Shown piece after piece: positions 23,750 through 32,830 of a stretch of DNA of 39,389 bases (positions within the stretch are counted from its first letter, which is position 1; the number at the start of each line of letters is the position of its first letter). Where the stretch lies: assembly GCA_910578845.1 (NCBI GenBank), contig CAJTSL010000037.1, positions 1-39,389 of the forward strand, written 5' to 3'. This DNA comes from an uncultured Lachnospiraceae bacterium (GTDB taxonomy: Bacteria; Bacillota; Clostridia; Lachnospirales; Lachnospiraceae). The translations under genes and the position numbers were made by a program. The notes below the pieces were generated by a model. That model searched no databases and was not told the DNA's origin. It saw nothing but the letters and a program-made list of their open reading frames with translations.

Positions 23750-24490
23750 TTATGTTTCACGAAGGATTTCTTTTTTCAGCCTGCGCATAATCTTCTTTTC
23801 CAGCCTAGAAATGTAGGACTGGGAAATGCCAAGCAACTCTGCTACTTCCTTCTGCGTCAGTTCTTTGCCATCCGCATTCCCAAGCCCAAAGCGCAGCTTG
23901 ATGATCGTCTGTTCGCGCTCAGATAGCTTCGAGATTGCCTTAATGAGCAGTTTTCTTTCCACTTCGTTCTCAATATCCTGATAGATGACGTCCTCATCCG
24001 TCCCTAAGATATCGGAGAGCAGCAGTTCATTGCCGTCCCAATCCACATTCAGCGGCTCATCTATGGAAACCTCCATCTTGTGCTTGCTGTTCCTGCGCAG
24101 ATACATCAAAATTTCGTTTTCGATGCAGCGCGAGGCATATGTCGCAAGCTTTATATTTTTTTCCGGGTTAAAGGTATTGATTGATTTGATAAGCCCAATC
24201 GTGCCGATAGAAATCAAATCTTCTACACCGACTCCCGTATTGTCAAATTTCTTAGCTATGTATACTACCAGGCGCAGGTTATGCTCTATCAGGAGAGTTT
24301 TCGCTTCATCCTCATATTCCGTGCCCAGATCTCCTATGATTTCATTTTCTTTTTCCACTTCAAGCGGCGGGGGAAGCACCTCCGCACCTCCTATGTAATG
24401 TATGTCTCCCTGCTTGTGAATAAGGAATCTGGTATCCTTACGCACCATTTTAAACTGCACTTTGCCGGGAATTGCCACTTTAAAAACCAT
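23750..24490 (-). CDS. sigE: Pro-sigma-E, mother-cell sporulation sigma factor
   Basis: 246 aa sigma-70 family protein made as a precursor. The N-terminal pro-region is followed by HYIGGAEVLPPPL, matching the cleavage-region sequence YYIGGSEALPPPL of Bacillus pro-SigE. Region 2 (DLISIGTIGLIKSINTF, then KLATYASRCIENEILMYLR) and region 4 (LTQKEVAELLGISQSYISRL) are complete. It directs mother-cell gene expression after cleavage by SpoIIGA, encoded 11 bp upstream. ATG 24490 follows AGGAGG. An intact sigE beside a broken sigG is notable. Confidence 0.93.
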   Translation of the reverse strand: MVFKVAIPGKVQFKMVRKDTRFLIHKQGDIHYIGGAEVLPPPLEVEKENEIIGDLGTEYEDEAKTLLIEHNLRLVVYIAKKFDNTGVGVEDLISIGTIGLIKSINTFNPEKNIKLATYASRCIENEILMYLRRNSKHKMEVSIDEPLNVDWDGNELLLSDILGTDEDVIYQDIENEVERKLLIKAISKLSEREQTIIKLRFGLGNADGKELTQKEVAELLGISQSYISRLEKKIMRRLKKEILRET

Positions 24491-24501
24491 TTCTTTTCCT
24501 C

Positions 24502-25308
24502 CTAGCTTTCTATTAACCCAGGATGCAATATCATTTGATATACGCTATCTTGTGATATTCCCGTATTACAAATCGCAATGATGACCCGTTTGCAGCTTAT
24601 TTCCCGATAAGACTCTTCTATGATAATCTCCGGGATTTCATAAGCGTTTAAAATTCCCCGGTTTTTACCGATGCTTTGGTAAGGAATGGCATGATAGCGT
24701 TCCGGCAGGAAAAAGTCCTGAAATTCCTTTGCCGCGTTTTCACTGACGATACATACTGGCGCGCCGTTTACAGGCTCCGTCAAATGATTGCCCGTATCTA
24801 ATAGCGCCATCATATAAACAGTTTTCTCTCCGAGCGGAATCCTGATCTTCTTGACATTGCTTTCTTTCTCCTTCTCGAATCTATGTATTAAGACCTGTAA
24901 AAACCGATACGCAAAGAAACCCAGAAAAGCAAACGCCCAAATGCCGTAGAGCCATCTTCTCATCCATACAAGCCGCCTGTCTAGCCATAGCACGATGCTT
25001 CCCATGAAAAATCCGCAAAGCGCCATCGCCATGCTGCTCCTGACAAGAAGCCTAAAGCCTCGAAAAGCAAATACAACGCGAATCATGCACATACTGACAG
25101 GTATCACTCCCAAAAGAAGCCTTATCCTCATATTCCCAAGCGGCAATAATATAACCAGACATATCATGCCCGCTCCTAATAAGGCGCCGAGCAAAATCCT
25201 TCCGTGCGTGGCAGTACATTTTAGGATTTTACCCGTTATGGACAACAGATACAGATTCATTACAAACTGAATGAAAAATACACTGTCAATATATAATTTG
25301 TAATACAC
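24502..25308 (-). CDS. spoIIGA: Sigma-E processing aspartic peptidase SpoIIGA
   Basis: 268 aa; the N-terminal half has about five membrane helices (residues 8-140) that place it in the sporulation septum, the C-terminal half is the cytoplasmic aspartic protease domain with active-site motif MALLDTGNHLTEP (Asp about 172). It cleaves the pro-region of sigma-E once activated by SpoIIR. GTG start at 25308 after CAGGAGGTGG. A spoIIG-like promoter with a long spacer lies upstream. Confidence 0.92.
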   Translation of the reverse strand: MYYKLYIDSVFFIQFVMNLYLLSITGKILKCTATHGRILLGALLGAGMICLVILLPLGNMRIRLLLGVIPVSMCMIRVVFAFRGFRLLVRSSMAMALCGFFMGSIVLWLDRRLVWMRRWLYGIWAFAFLGFFAYRFLQVLIHRFEKEKESNVKKIRIPLGEKTVYMMALLDTGNHLTEPVNGAPVCIVSENAAKEFQDFFLPERYHAIPYQSIGKNRGILNAYEIPEIIIEESYREISCKRVIIAICNTGISQDSVYQMILHPGLIES

Positions 25309-25331
25309 TGTCCACCTCCTGTTTCTGATTC

Positions 25332-25409
25332 ATTATATGAAAAAGAAGGTGATAAATTTGTCAAATTCGCAGAGCATAATGGGAATATTTTATGACCGAT
25401 TCCGACAAA
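25332..25409 (-). promoter_or_regulatory. Spo0A-type promoter of spoIIGA-sigE
   Basis: On the minus strand TTGACA (25359-25364) and TATAAT (25332-25337) are both consensus but 21 bp apart. The Bacillus subtilis spoIIG promoter has the same fault (22 bp) and needs Spo0A-P. Candidate 0A boxes: TTTGTCAAA on the plus strand at the -35 and TTTGTCGGAA at 25400-25409, about 80 bp before the presumed start point, close to where Bacillus has them. Confidence 0.6.
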
Positions 25410-25431
25410 GACGAAATTACATACAAAAAAA

Positions 25432-25458
25432 TAAAAGTGCCCCTTATAAGAGACACTT
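25432..25458 (-). terminator. Terminator of ftsZ
   Basis: On the minus strand AAGTGTCTCTTATAAGGGGC with ACTT closes a stem AAGTG/CACTT with wobble pairs, followed by TTATTTTTTT. It separates ftsZ from the sporulation operon in the 222-bp gap. Confidence 0.65.
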
Positions 25459-25530
25459 CCATCTTATCCTTATCAATCGATATGCTGATTATTCCCTGTT
25501 CCTACGTAGCCATAGCACTTATGTAAGAGA

Positions 25531-26766
25531 TTATTTTTTCTGTAAAAACTCCGGGATCTTGAGTGATTTCTCCTCTACAGAGCTTCTGATGTCCGTCGCC
25601 CTATTAATGCCGGTGATCGGCTTCACCACCTCAGCCTGTCCATCCCCTGTCTGAACGCCCGGCGCAGATACCCCTTGCAGCGCAGAAGGGCGAATGCCAA
25701 GGTTAGCTGTCCCAAAGCCGACATGTCCTGTGCTGGCTCCTTTTCCCTGTAAAGAGGTCGGCGTAATGTAAGCGGACTTAAAGCTTAAACCACTCATTCC
25801 TTTTAACTGGTTTGCCTTCTCTTCTATCCCTGTCGCAATAATCGTAACATTACAGGTATCTGACATATTCGCGTCATACATAGCGCCGAATATGATATTC
25901 ACATCGTCTCCCGTCAATTCCCTGACATAATCAGCCGCATCGGAAGCATCCGCCAGAGAGATGTCCCCGGACACATTAATGATGACATGCGTAGCGCCGG
26001 AAATCGTCGTCTCTAAGAGCGGGCTCTCCACCGCCATCTTAACGGCTTCGCTCGCCTTATCCTCTCCTTTGCCAGAACCAATGCCAATATGGGCAATTCC
26101 TTTATCTTTCATAACGGTCTGTACATCCGCGAAGTCCAGGTTGATGACCGCAGGCACGTTAATCAAATCCGTAATGCCCTGTACTGCCTGCTGTAACACC
26201 TCATCCGCTTTCTTCAAAGCGTCCGGCATGGTTGTCCTTCTGTCCACAATCTCAAGCAGCTTATCATTAGGAATGACAATTAAGGTATCCACGTTATCCT
26301 TAATCTTCTCTATACCGCCAAGAGCATTGACCATACGCGCTTTCGCCTCGAAGCGGAATGGCTTCGTCACTACGCCAACTGTCAAAATGCCCATGTCTTT
26401 CGCAAGTTTCGCGACTACAGGCGCCGCACCCGTACCCGTACCGCCTCCCATGCCGCAGGTTACGAACACCATGTCCGACCCCTTCAAAGCAGAAGCGATC
26501 TCTTCTTCGCTTTCCTGTGCCGCTTTCTCACCAATTTCCGGTTTGGCGCCCGCTCCTAACCCTTTGGTCAGTTTCTCTCCGATCTGCAAAAGCTTAGGGG
26601 CTTTACAGAGCTGCAAAGCCTGTTTATCTGTATTAATCCCTATAAAATCAACTCCGTCAATACTCTCGTCGATCATTCTATTTACAGCGTTATTACCTGC
26701 ACCGCCAACGCCAACTACGATAATCTTAGCAGCGGATTCAGCATCGTTTGTCTTAATCTCAAGCAA
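25531..26766 (-). CDS. ftsZ: Cell division GTPase FtsZ
   Basis: Tubulin-like GTPase of 411 aa that forms the division ring at mid-cell. GTP-binding signature GGGTGTGAAPV (about residue 108), N-terminal KIIVVGVGGAGNNAVNRM, T7 loop region NLDFADVQTVM and the C-terminal tail ending LKIPEFLQKK, the peptide that binds FtsA/SepF-type anchors. Starts with TTG at 26766, preceded by AAAGGAGG. Last division gene of the cluster, with its own promoter (26808-26836) and terminator, and separated from divIB by two dispersed repeats. Confidence 0.95.
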   Translation of the reverse strand: MLEIKTNDAESAAKIIVVGVGGAGNNAVNRMIDESIDGVDFIGINTDKQALQLCKAPKLLQIGEKLTKGLGAGAKPEIGEKAAQESEEEIASALKGSDMVFVTCGMGGGTGTGAAPVVAKLAKDMGILTVGVVTKPFRFEAKARMVNALGGIEKIKDNVDTLIVIPNDKLLEIVDRRTTMPDALKKADEVLQQAVQGITDLINVPAVINLDFADVQTVMKDKGIAHIGIGSGKGEDKASEAVKMAVESPLLETTISGATHVIINVSGDISLADASDAADYVRELTGDDVNIIFGAMYDANMSDTCNVTIIATGIEEKANQLKGMSGLSFKSAYITPTSLQGKGASTGHVGFGTANLGIRPSALQGVSAPGVQTGDGQAEVVKPITGINRATDIRSSVEEKSLKIPEFLQKK

Positions 26767-26807
26767 GGTAGTACCTCCTTTTATTTGGAAAATAACTCAT
26801 ATAGACT

Positions 26808-26836
26808 ATCATATAATTATTTTTTTATTTTAGCAA
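26808..26836 (-). promoter_or_regulatory. Candidate promoter of ftsZ
   Basis: On the minus strand TTGCTA (26831-26836), 17-bp A/T-only spacer, TATGAT (26808-26813), about 40 bp before the TTG start. Suggests ftsZ is expressed apart from the upstream wall genes. Confidence 0.55.
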
Positions 26837-26887
26837 CCCTATTTTTTTGTTTTTCGCACATAAAAACGAAATTGGGATAAATTTCCA

Positions 26888-26979
26888 TATTAATCCTCCA
26901 ATCTTGCCAACTTGCGAATTTGCGCGTAAGCACAAATTTGCGTGTGAAAAATCTTTCATATATGGATTTTTCAATCTAA
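26888..26979 (-). repeat. Dispersed hairpin repeat, copy 3
   Basis: On the minus strand TTGAAAAATC with GATTTTTCA as hairpin, then GCAAATTTGTGC and GCAAATTCGCAAGTTGGCAAG, ending GGAGGATT. Directly follows copy 2 in the same direction. Shortest copy. Confidence 0.6.
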
Positions 26980-27110
26980 TCCCCATGACTTTCTCTCAGC
27001 TTGCGCATTTGAGCACATGCACAAATTTGCGTCTGCCATCAGGCAATTTTGTAACGCTCCGGCACAAATTGCCGATTGAAAAATCATGTTGATGCACTGA
27101 TTTTTCAACC
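26980..27110 (-). repeat. Dispersed hairpin repeat, copy 2
   Basis: Begins at the divIB stop codon. On the minus strand a hairpin TTGAAAAATC/GATTTTTCAA (27076-27108), AATTTGTGCC motifs, GCAAATTTGTGC and GCAAGCTGAGAGAAAG, ending GGGGATT. It shares the last segment exactly with copy 1 (2424-2550). Copies 2 and 3 fill most of the 343-bp gap between divIB and ftsZ. Confidence 0.65.
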
Positions 27111-27940
27111 TAGTTCTCCTCAAAACTGATCAGTTTGGTTTCTTCTGTATACTCTTTCATATCTACAATCCCTTTCTTTCCCTCCAAGTTCGGGAGCAAA
27201 TATTGCAGCGTCATGATCTTCTCGTCAATATCGTCACTGACGCCCATTGCAATCTGCACTTCCCCGAAAATCAAGGTCACCTGATAATCGGGAGAGAAAT
27301 AGATCTTGTCCACCTTTAGGGAATACTTGTCCAATAGTTGCGTAATATTTAAGATATCGTTGAAAACCTCCTGGTTTTCCACCGGAAGCTTTTCATGCAG
27401 GATAATATGGTCAACCATAAGGCCCGTTACCTGTGGGATGCCAGGAGTCCGCTCTTCGGAAGTCTCTACGACAATGCCGTCTTTGTCAAAATACATATAT
27501 CTGCCCAGATAAGCGACATAACCTGCTATCGCTTTTTCATACACGGTAATCCTTACGGTATCTCTTGCCTCTATTGTTACATCCATCGTCTCGATGAACG
27601 GAATGCCCTTGATCCCCTTATCCCTATATTTAAGAGAGAGGAACAAGGAATTATGCCCGTACCTTCCTTCCATGACCATATCCATGATTTCTTCATTCGT
27701 ATAGTGGATATTTCCTTCTACATAGACAGTCTGGATCGTATAATTCTCCATCACATAGATATACCCTGTGATACAAATAGCCAAAAAGGAACAAATGAGC
27801 ACAGAAAGAACAGCGATTCTTTTCTCTTTCCCGAAACGGACCTTCTGCTCCTTCTGCTTTTTTTTCTCCGTATCGTTTTTGACAAGACGCAGATAAGGAT
27901 TTCTCTTATTTACTTTTTTGACGATACGTTTACTGCCCAT
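27110..27940 (-). CDS. divIB: Cell division protein DivIB/FtsQ
   Basis: 276 aa single-pass membrane protein of the divisome core (with FtsL and DivIC). A basic cytoplasmic N-terminus (residues 1-45), one helix (about 46-68, IAVLSVLICSFLAICITGYI), then the POTRA domain starting YTIQTVYVEGNIHYTNEE, and the beta domain. Start ATG 27940 with AAAGGAT, 10 bp behind murA. Length and position fit the family. Confidence 0.88.
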   Translation of the reverse strand: MGSKRIVKKVNKRNPYLRLVKNDTEKKKQKEQKVRFGKEKRIAVLSVLICSFLAICITGYIYVMENYTIQTVYVEGNIHYTNEEIMDMVMEGRYGHNSLFLSLKYRDKGIKGIPFIETMDVTIEARDTVRITVYEKAIAGYVAYLGRYMYFDKDGIVVETSEERTPGIPQVTGLMVDHIILHEKLPVENQEVFNDILNITQLLDKYSLKVDKIYFSPDYQVTLIFGEVQIAMGVSDDIDEKIMTLQYLLPNLEGKKGIVDMKEYTEETKLISFEEN

Positions 27941-27950
27941 CTGATATCCT

Positions 27951-29222
27951 TTAATCGTTTCGCTCTTCCCAATTTGTTTTTTCGCACTTTATGCCTAGCA
28001 TACGAAGGTCTTTGCAGATATCTTCATATCCTCTTTCTATAAAATGCCTGTTCAGTACTGTTGTTGCCCCTTCCGCTGCCGCGCCAGCCAGTACGAGCGC
28101 CGCGCCGCCCCTTAGCTCTTCTGCTTTTAAAAGGCTGCCATGCAGACATGTCACGCCTTCTACCATTACCATATTCTTTCTATAGGTGATTTTCGCACCC
28201 ATTTTCTGAAGTTCCGGTACGATCCGGAAACGGTTCTCAAATATTGTCTCCTCCAACATTCCCGTCCCTTCGGCAAGCGTCATTGCCGTTAAGAATGCCG
28301 ATTGCAGATCCGTAGGAAATCCCGGATAGCTGTCCGTCCACAGTTTGGGCGGCATTTTCCTTCTCTTCCTGCAAATGACATGTAACCCCTCTCTGCTCTC
28401 ATACGCTTCGGCTCCCATCGCGGACGCCGCCATGATGACAGCTCCCATCTGCGTACAGGGCGCCTCTTGCAAGAAGACCTCTCCGCCACTGCATAAGCAT
28501 GCCGACAGATAAGTCCCTGCTACGATCCGGTCCGCCGGAATCCGGTAAGACACTTCATGGAGCGCTTTCACTCCTTCTATTACCAACCTGCTTGTTCCTG
28601 CACCCTTGATCCTGGCTCCCGCCTGGTTCAGGAAATCACATAATACATAAATCTCCGGCTCCCTCGCCGCATTCTCGATAACGGTCTCTCCCTGGGCAAG
28701 CACTGCCGCCAGAATGAGATTTTCCGTCGCCCCGACGCTCACAAAAGGAAGCTTGTGCACTGTCCCCACCAGTTTTTCTGCATATGCACCGAAGCCATCC
28801 TCTCTTTCCTCAATGACAACGCCCATCCGCCGTAACCCTTGTAGATGCAGATCAATCGGCCGCTGCCCTATCACACAGCCGCCCGGGTACTGCATACTGA
28901 CATTCCCTGTCCTGGCAAGCAATGCGCCAAGCAACGTAATAGAGGAACGCATCACGCCGACAGAATCTGACGGCATGATATGGCTTGCCAACTGTCTGGC
29001 ATTAATCTTCAAAGTATGTCCGTTTCTATCTATCGTACAGCATAAGCTTTCCATCAGACGGATCATATGATAAACATCGCTGATATCCGGACAATTTTCT
29101 ATCTCACAAATACCGTTTATTAAAAGCGCCGCAGCCAGGATCGGCAGAGCCGCATTTTTGGAACCCTGTATCTTAATCTGACCCTCCAGACAGTTTCCAC
29201 CATATATCTGAATCGCATTCAT
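27951..29222 (-). CDS. murA: UDP-N-acetylglucosamine 1-carboxyvinyltransferase
   Basis: MurA, 423 aa, joins enolpyruvate to UDP-GlcNAc, the first committed step of peptidoglycan synthesis, in the cytoplasm. N-terminal GSKNAALPILAAALL is the UDP-GlcNAc site; GGCVIGQRPIDLHLQGL holds the catalytic Cys (target of fosfomycin, not replaced by Asp); GAxxTDLQ-like FPTDLQSAFLTAM and RGGAALVLAGAAAEG complete the family pattern. Lies between ftsW and divIB. Confidence 0.94.
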   Translation of the reverse strand: MNAIQIYGGNCLEGQIKIQGSKNAALPILAAALLINGICEIENCPDISDVYHMIRLMESLCCTIDRNGHTLKINARQLASHIMPSDSVGVMRSSITLLGALLARTGNVSMQYPGGCVIGQRPIDLHLQGLRRMGVVIEEREDGFGAYAEKLVGTVHKLPFVSVGATENLILAAVLAQGETVIENAAREPEIYVLCDFLNQAGARIKGAGTSRLVIEGVKALHEVSYRIPADRIVAGTYLSACLCSGGEVFLQEAPCTQMGAVIMAASAMGAEAYESREGLHVICRKRRKMPPKLWTDSYPGFPTDLQSAFLTAMTLAEGTGMLEETIFENRFRIVPELQKMGAKITYRKNMVMVEGVTCLHGSLLKAEELRGGAALVLAGAAAEGATTVLNRHFIERGYEDICKDLRMLGIKCEKTNWEERND

Positions 29223-29295
29223 AGCAAACCCTCAAAGCAGATAATATATGACCTACTTTAACTATATGGGAAAACCCGTAAAAATTATCTTGTAC

Positions 29296-30465
29296 TTATA
29301 AATCTTTTAAGCGAATGCCTCTCGCCACGCTTAAGACAAGGCCAATCTCAATGAGCAAAAACATAACAGACGTTCCGCCATAACTGATAAAGGGCAGCGA
29401 AATCCCGGTATTGGGAATTGTATTCGTTACAACGGCTATATTTAAAATGACTTGGATCGCAATATGCCCAAGCACTCCCACGACTAGCAGCGCCCCGAAC
29501 AAATCGGGCGCATTGTTCGCAATAATCATAAAACGCCAGATTAACATGATGAACATCAAGATAACGGCAATCGCACCGAATAACCCAAGCTCCTCGCAGA
29601 TAATAGAGAAGATCATATCATTCTGTGCCTCCGGTATGAATCCCAGTTTCTGCTTGCTCGCGCCAAGGCCCTTCCCGAGAATGCCGCCAGAGCCGATGGC
29701 ATAAAGCCCTTGTAGCGTCTGGAACCCTTTCCCGCTCGCATATGCCTCCGGGTCAAGCCAGGCAAGGATACGCGCGCCACGGAAGTTTAAGTCATCCGCT
29801 CCCGACTCCGCCATTTTAACGATAATGAAGACAATCAGCGCCGCTCCGACTATCGTGAGCAGTCCCAACAAGATAAACCTTTTATAATCAGGACAAGATA
29901 CAAATAACATCAGAACCGCAATGCCCATAACGATAATCGCCGAGCTCATGTTTGATGTAATCTTCCATAGCATAAGCGCGATTGGCACCGGCACGGCAAG
30001 CACTGTATAGAAGCCTTTCCTATTGCGGATTTTCTTCCCCATCGTGCAGATCATGCTCGCCAGGAACAAGATCATGCCAAGTTTCGCAATCTCCGCCGGC
30101 TGTATGGAAATACCAAAGATACGCAGCCATCTTTTCGCGCCATGGGACTCATGGCCAAACGGAATAATCAAAAGTATCATAATGACAGAAACAACATATC
30201 CAAGCACGGCAAACCGCTCCCAGAAATGATACGGGATGTTCGCCACAACCATCATAACGGCGACGCCAAGTATCGTCGCCCCTAACTGCTTCCTGAAATA
30301 CCATGCAGAATCACCATCAAAGCTTAGGTTTGCTTCATAAGAGCTTGTAGAATACACCATGACAAGGCCGAATCCTAACAGGAAAATAACGATGAACAAC
30401 AGGCTATAATCCATATAATTTGCGATACTGTTTGTTTTTCTACGAGATAAGACTCTTTCTGACAC
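29296..30465 (-). CDS. ftsW: Peptidoglycan polymerase FtsW (SEDS family)
   Basis: 389 aa with about ten membrane helices. SEDS glycosyltransferase that polymerises lipid II at the septum with a class B PBP. Motifs: FGHESHGAKRWL (conserved extracellular region), QPAEIAKLGMI, GLGASKQKLGFIPEAQNDMI with the catalytic-site Asp loop, and LPFISYGGTSVMF. GTG start at 30465, two bases behind the murD stop. FtsW rather than RodA is inferred from the cluster position. Confidence 0.9.
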   Translation of the reverse strand: MSERVLSRRKTNSIANYMDYSLLFIVIFLLGFGLVMVYSTSSYEANLSFDGDSAWYFRKQLGATILGVAVMMVVANIPYHFWERFAVLGYVVSVIMILLIIPFGHESHGAKRWLRIFGISIQPAEIAKLGMILFLASMICTMGKKIRNRKGFYTVLAVPVPIALMLWKITSNMSSAIIVMGIAVLMLFVSCPDYKRFILLGLLTIVGAALIVFIIVKMAESGADDLNFRGARILAWLDPEAYASGKGFQTLQGLYAIGSGGILGKGLGASKQKLGFIPEAQNDMIFSIICEELGLFGAIAVILMFIMLIWRFMIIANNAPDLFGALLVVGVLGHIAIQVILNIAVVTNTIPNTGISLPFISYGGTSVMFLLIEIGLVLSVARGIRLKDL

Positions 30466-30467
30466 AC

Positions 30468-31832
30468 TTATATCTCCTTTAGACGATTCACGAACTCTTT
30501 AAACTCCTTGCCCCTTACTTCGTAATTCGGGAACATCCCCCAGCTTGCGCATGCAGGTGAAAGCAATACTGCGTCTCCGGGCAAGGATTTATCCACGCAT
30601 ACATTGAGCGCTTCCTCAAAATCATCCGCAAGCACAATTTCAGACAAACCATGCTTTCTTGCGCACGCCGCGATCTTCTCTTTCGTCTGCCCGATCAGCA
30701 CCAGACACTTTACTTTTCCATCGAAAGCCTCAATCCATTCATCATATTCGCTTTGCTTATCATAACCGCCGCCGATTAAGACCGTCGGCCTATCCATTGC
30801 TTTAATGCCCTGGATAGCAGCATCGGGATTCGTGGCCTTAGAATCGTTATAATAAACCACGCCACGCTTTGTCGCTACAAATTCAATTCTATGTTCCACT
30901 GCCTTAAAGTCCCTGACAACCCCTAAGATTTTCTCCATCGGCACCCCGACCGAGCGTGCAATTGCGATTGCCGCCATTACATTCTCCACATTGCATAGGC
31001 CGACCAGGTTCATCTCATGGACGTTCATTAGCCGCTCGCATCCTTTCTCATGTGCGAAACAGATATCCTCGCCGTCAAGATAATATCCTTCATCCAGCTT
31101 CCTTGCAGAAGAAAAATAAATAACCCTTGCCGGGCATCGTTCTCCAAACGCTTTCGTGTACTCGTTCTCATAGTTTAAGATACAGACATCTGCTCTTGTC
31201 TGGTTACACGCCACGCTTTCTTTGGCCTTCACATAATTCTCCATTGTGTGATGTCTGTTGAGATGATCCGGGGTAATGTTTAAGATAGCAGACACAACCG
31301 GATGGAAAGCTGCGATCGTTTCTAGCTGAAAGCTACTGATCTCCGCCACCGTCATGGTATCCTCCCGCGACTCTAACGCCGTCATCGTATAAGGATTCCC
31401 GATATTTCCTACCACATAGACGCTCTCATAATAAGATTTCATGATCTCGCCCACCAGAGAAGTCGTCGTCGTCTTGCCGTTCGTCCCGGTAATCGCGATC
31501 ACCTTTCCCTTGCCAAGTTCATACGCCAGCTCAATTTCTCCCCATATCGTCACGCCATGCCCGCGAAAGCCAACCACTAACGGCGTATCGACCGGCACGC
31601 CCGGGCTAAGTACAACTAGTGTGATTGAATCTTTCACTTCTTCCGGTAGCGCGCCAATGATGACCTCGCATCTGCATGCATCCGAAAGCTTCTTCTCCGC
31701 CTCTTCTTTGGAGGCCTTACTATTTTCATCATACAAAACCGGGCAAGCGCCAATCCGGCTAAGCGCTTCCGCCGCGCCGATCCCGCTAATCCCGGTGCCT
31801 ACTACCAATACTCTTCTGCCTTGTAATTCCAT
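30468..31832 (-). CDS. murD: UDP-N-acetylmuramoylalanine-D-glutamate ligase
   Basis: MurD, 454 aa, adds D-Glu to UDP-MurNAc-L-Ala with ATP. N-terminal Rossmann-like part (VLVVGTGISGIGAAEAL), ATP loop AITGTNGKTTTTSL (about 110), NITPDHLNRHHTMENY and the C-terminal domain with YYNDSKATNPDA and LLSPACASWGMFPNYEVRG. 16 bp behind mraY. Confidence 0.94.
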   Translation of the reverse strand: MELQGRRVLVVGTGISGIGAAEALSRIGACPVLYDENSKASKEEAEKKLSDACRCEVIIGALPEEVKDSITLVVLSPGVPVDTPLVVGFRGHGVTIWGEIELAYELGKGKVIAITGTNGKTTTTSLVGEIMKSYYESVYVVGNIGNPYTMTALESREDTMTVAEISSFQLETIAAFHPVVSAILNITPDHLNRHHTMENYVKAKESVACNQTRADVCILNYENEYTKAFGERCPARVIYFSSARKLDEGYYLDGEDICFAHEKGCERLMNVHEMNLVGLCNVENVMAAIAIARSVGVPMEKILGVVRDFKAVEHRIEFVATKRGVVYYNDSKATNPDAAIQGIKAMDRPTVLIGGGYDKQSEYDEWIEAFDGKVKCLVLIGQTKEKIAACARKHGLSEIVLADDFEEALNVCVDKSLPGDAVLLSPACASWGMFPNYEVRGKEFKEFVNRLKEI

Positions 31833-31848
31833 CCTAAAACCACACCTT

Positions 31849-32805
31849 TCACATTCCCATAAGCGCTACTAAACAAAGGATTGCCGTAACGATAGAAAAG
31901 ACTGCGACTACCCTGGTCTCCGACCATCCGCATAATTCAAAATGATGGTGGATCGGCGCCATCTTAAATATACGCTTTCCTCCGCTCATCTTAAAATAGG
32001 ATACTTGTATCGCAACCGACAGTACCTCGATGACATAGATAAATGCCACGATGATCAGGAAAATCGGCATCTGCAACATATAAGCAGTCGCCGCCACGAA
32101 TCCGCCAAGCGCAAGGGAACCGGTGTCTCCCATGAAGACACTTGCCGGATAGACATTGAACAGCAAAAATCCAAGCAGTGCGCCGACCACAGCACACGTA
32201 ACCGGCTCGATGCCACTTTGCAGGCCGATTGCCACTACGGTAAAAAATGTAGCGATTAAGACCGTAACGGAACTCGCCAGCCCATCCAGCCCATCCGTGA
32301 AGTTTGCCCCATTGACCGTACCGACAATGGCCACGAATAACAGCGGTATATTAAGGCTCCCTAAATCGAGATAGTGCCCCGGCATAAAGGGAATCCGCAT
32401 AGCAAGGGAAACATCCGTATAATGAAGCAGATAATAGGCAAATACGCCAGTCACCAGGAGCTGTAGCGCCATTTTCTGCCATGCGCGAAGCCCCATAGAG
32501 CGCTTTAACACGACTTTAATATAATCATCCAGGAAGCCAATCAGGCCAAATCCCATGGTCACAAACAAAATCGGCACGATTTTCGGATAATCCTTCACAT
32601 ATAGAATTGACGTCAGGACAACACTGATGAGAATTAAAATCCCGCCCATTGTCGGCGTGCCATTCTTCTTCAGATGCTCTTTCGGCCCTTCGTTCCTCAC
32701 CGTCTGCCCGACTTTGATCCGCTTCAAAAAGGGGATCACCACCGGCCCTAAGACAACACTAATCGCAAATGATATAAGCACTGACCTCAAAATCGTCGCA
32801 TTCAT
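31849..32805 (-). CDS. mraY: Phospho-MurNAc-pentapeptide transferase
   Basis: MraY, 318 aa, about ten membrane helices; makes lipid I on undecaprenyl phosphate. Visible: GTPTMGGILIL, FLDDYIKV (Mg-binding Asp pair), NGANFTDGLDGLA, NVYPASVFMGDTGSLALGG and the cytoplasmic HHH loop (APIHHHFELCGW). Length is normal for the family. 25 bp behind the PBP gene. Confidence 0.94.
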   Translation of the reverse strand: MNATILRSVLISFAISVVLGPVVIPFLKRIKVGQTVRNEGPKEHLKKNGTPTMGGILILISVVLTSILYVKDYPKIVPILFVTMGFGLIGFLDDYIKVVLKRSMGLRAWQKMALQLLVTGVFAYYLLHYTDVSLAMRIPFMPGHYLDLGSLNIPLLFVAIVGTVNGANFTDGLDGLASSVTVLIATFFTVVAIGLQSGIEPVTCAVVGALLGFLLFNVYPASVFMGDTGSLALGGFVAATAYMLQMPIFLIIVAFIYVIEVLSVAIQVSYFKMSGGKRIFKMAPIHHHFELCGWSETRVVAVFSIVTAILCLVALMGM

Positions 32806-32830
32806 CTATAACCTGCTCCTTCTAATCAAT

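Noticed and set aside
25337..25654. Plus-strand frame of 105 codons starting MKKKVINLSN
   Set aside because: Runs through the spoIIG promoter, the ftsZ terminator and antisense to ftsZ; not a gene.
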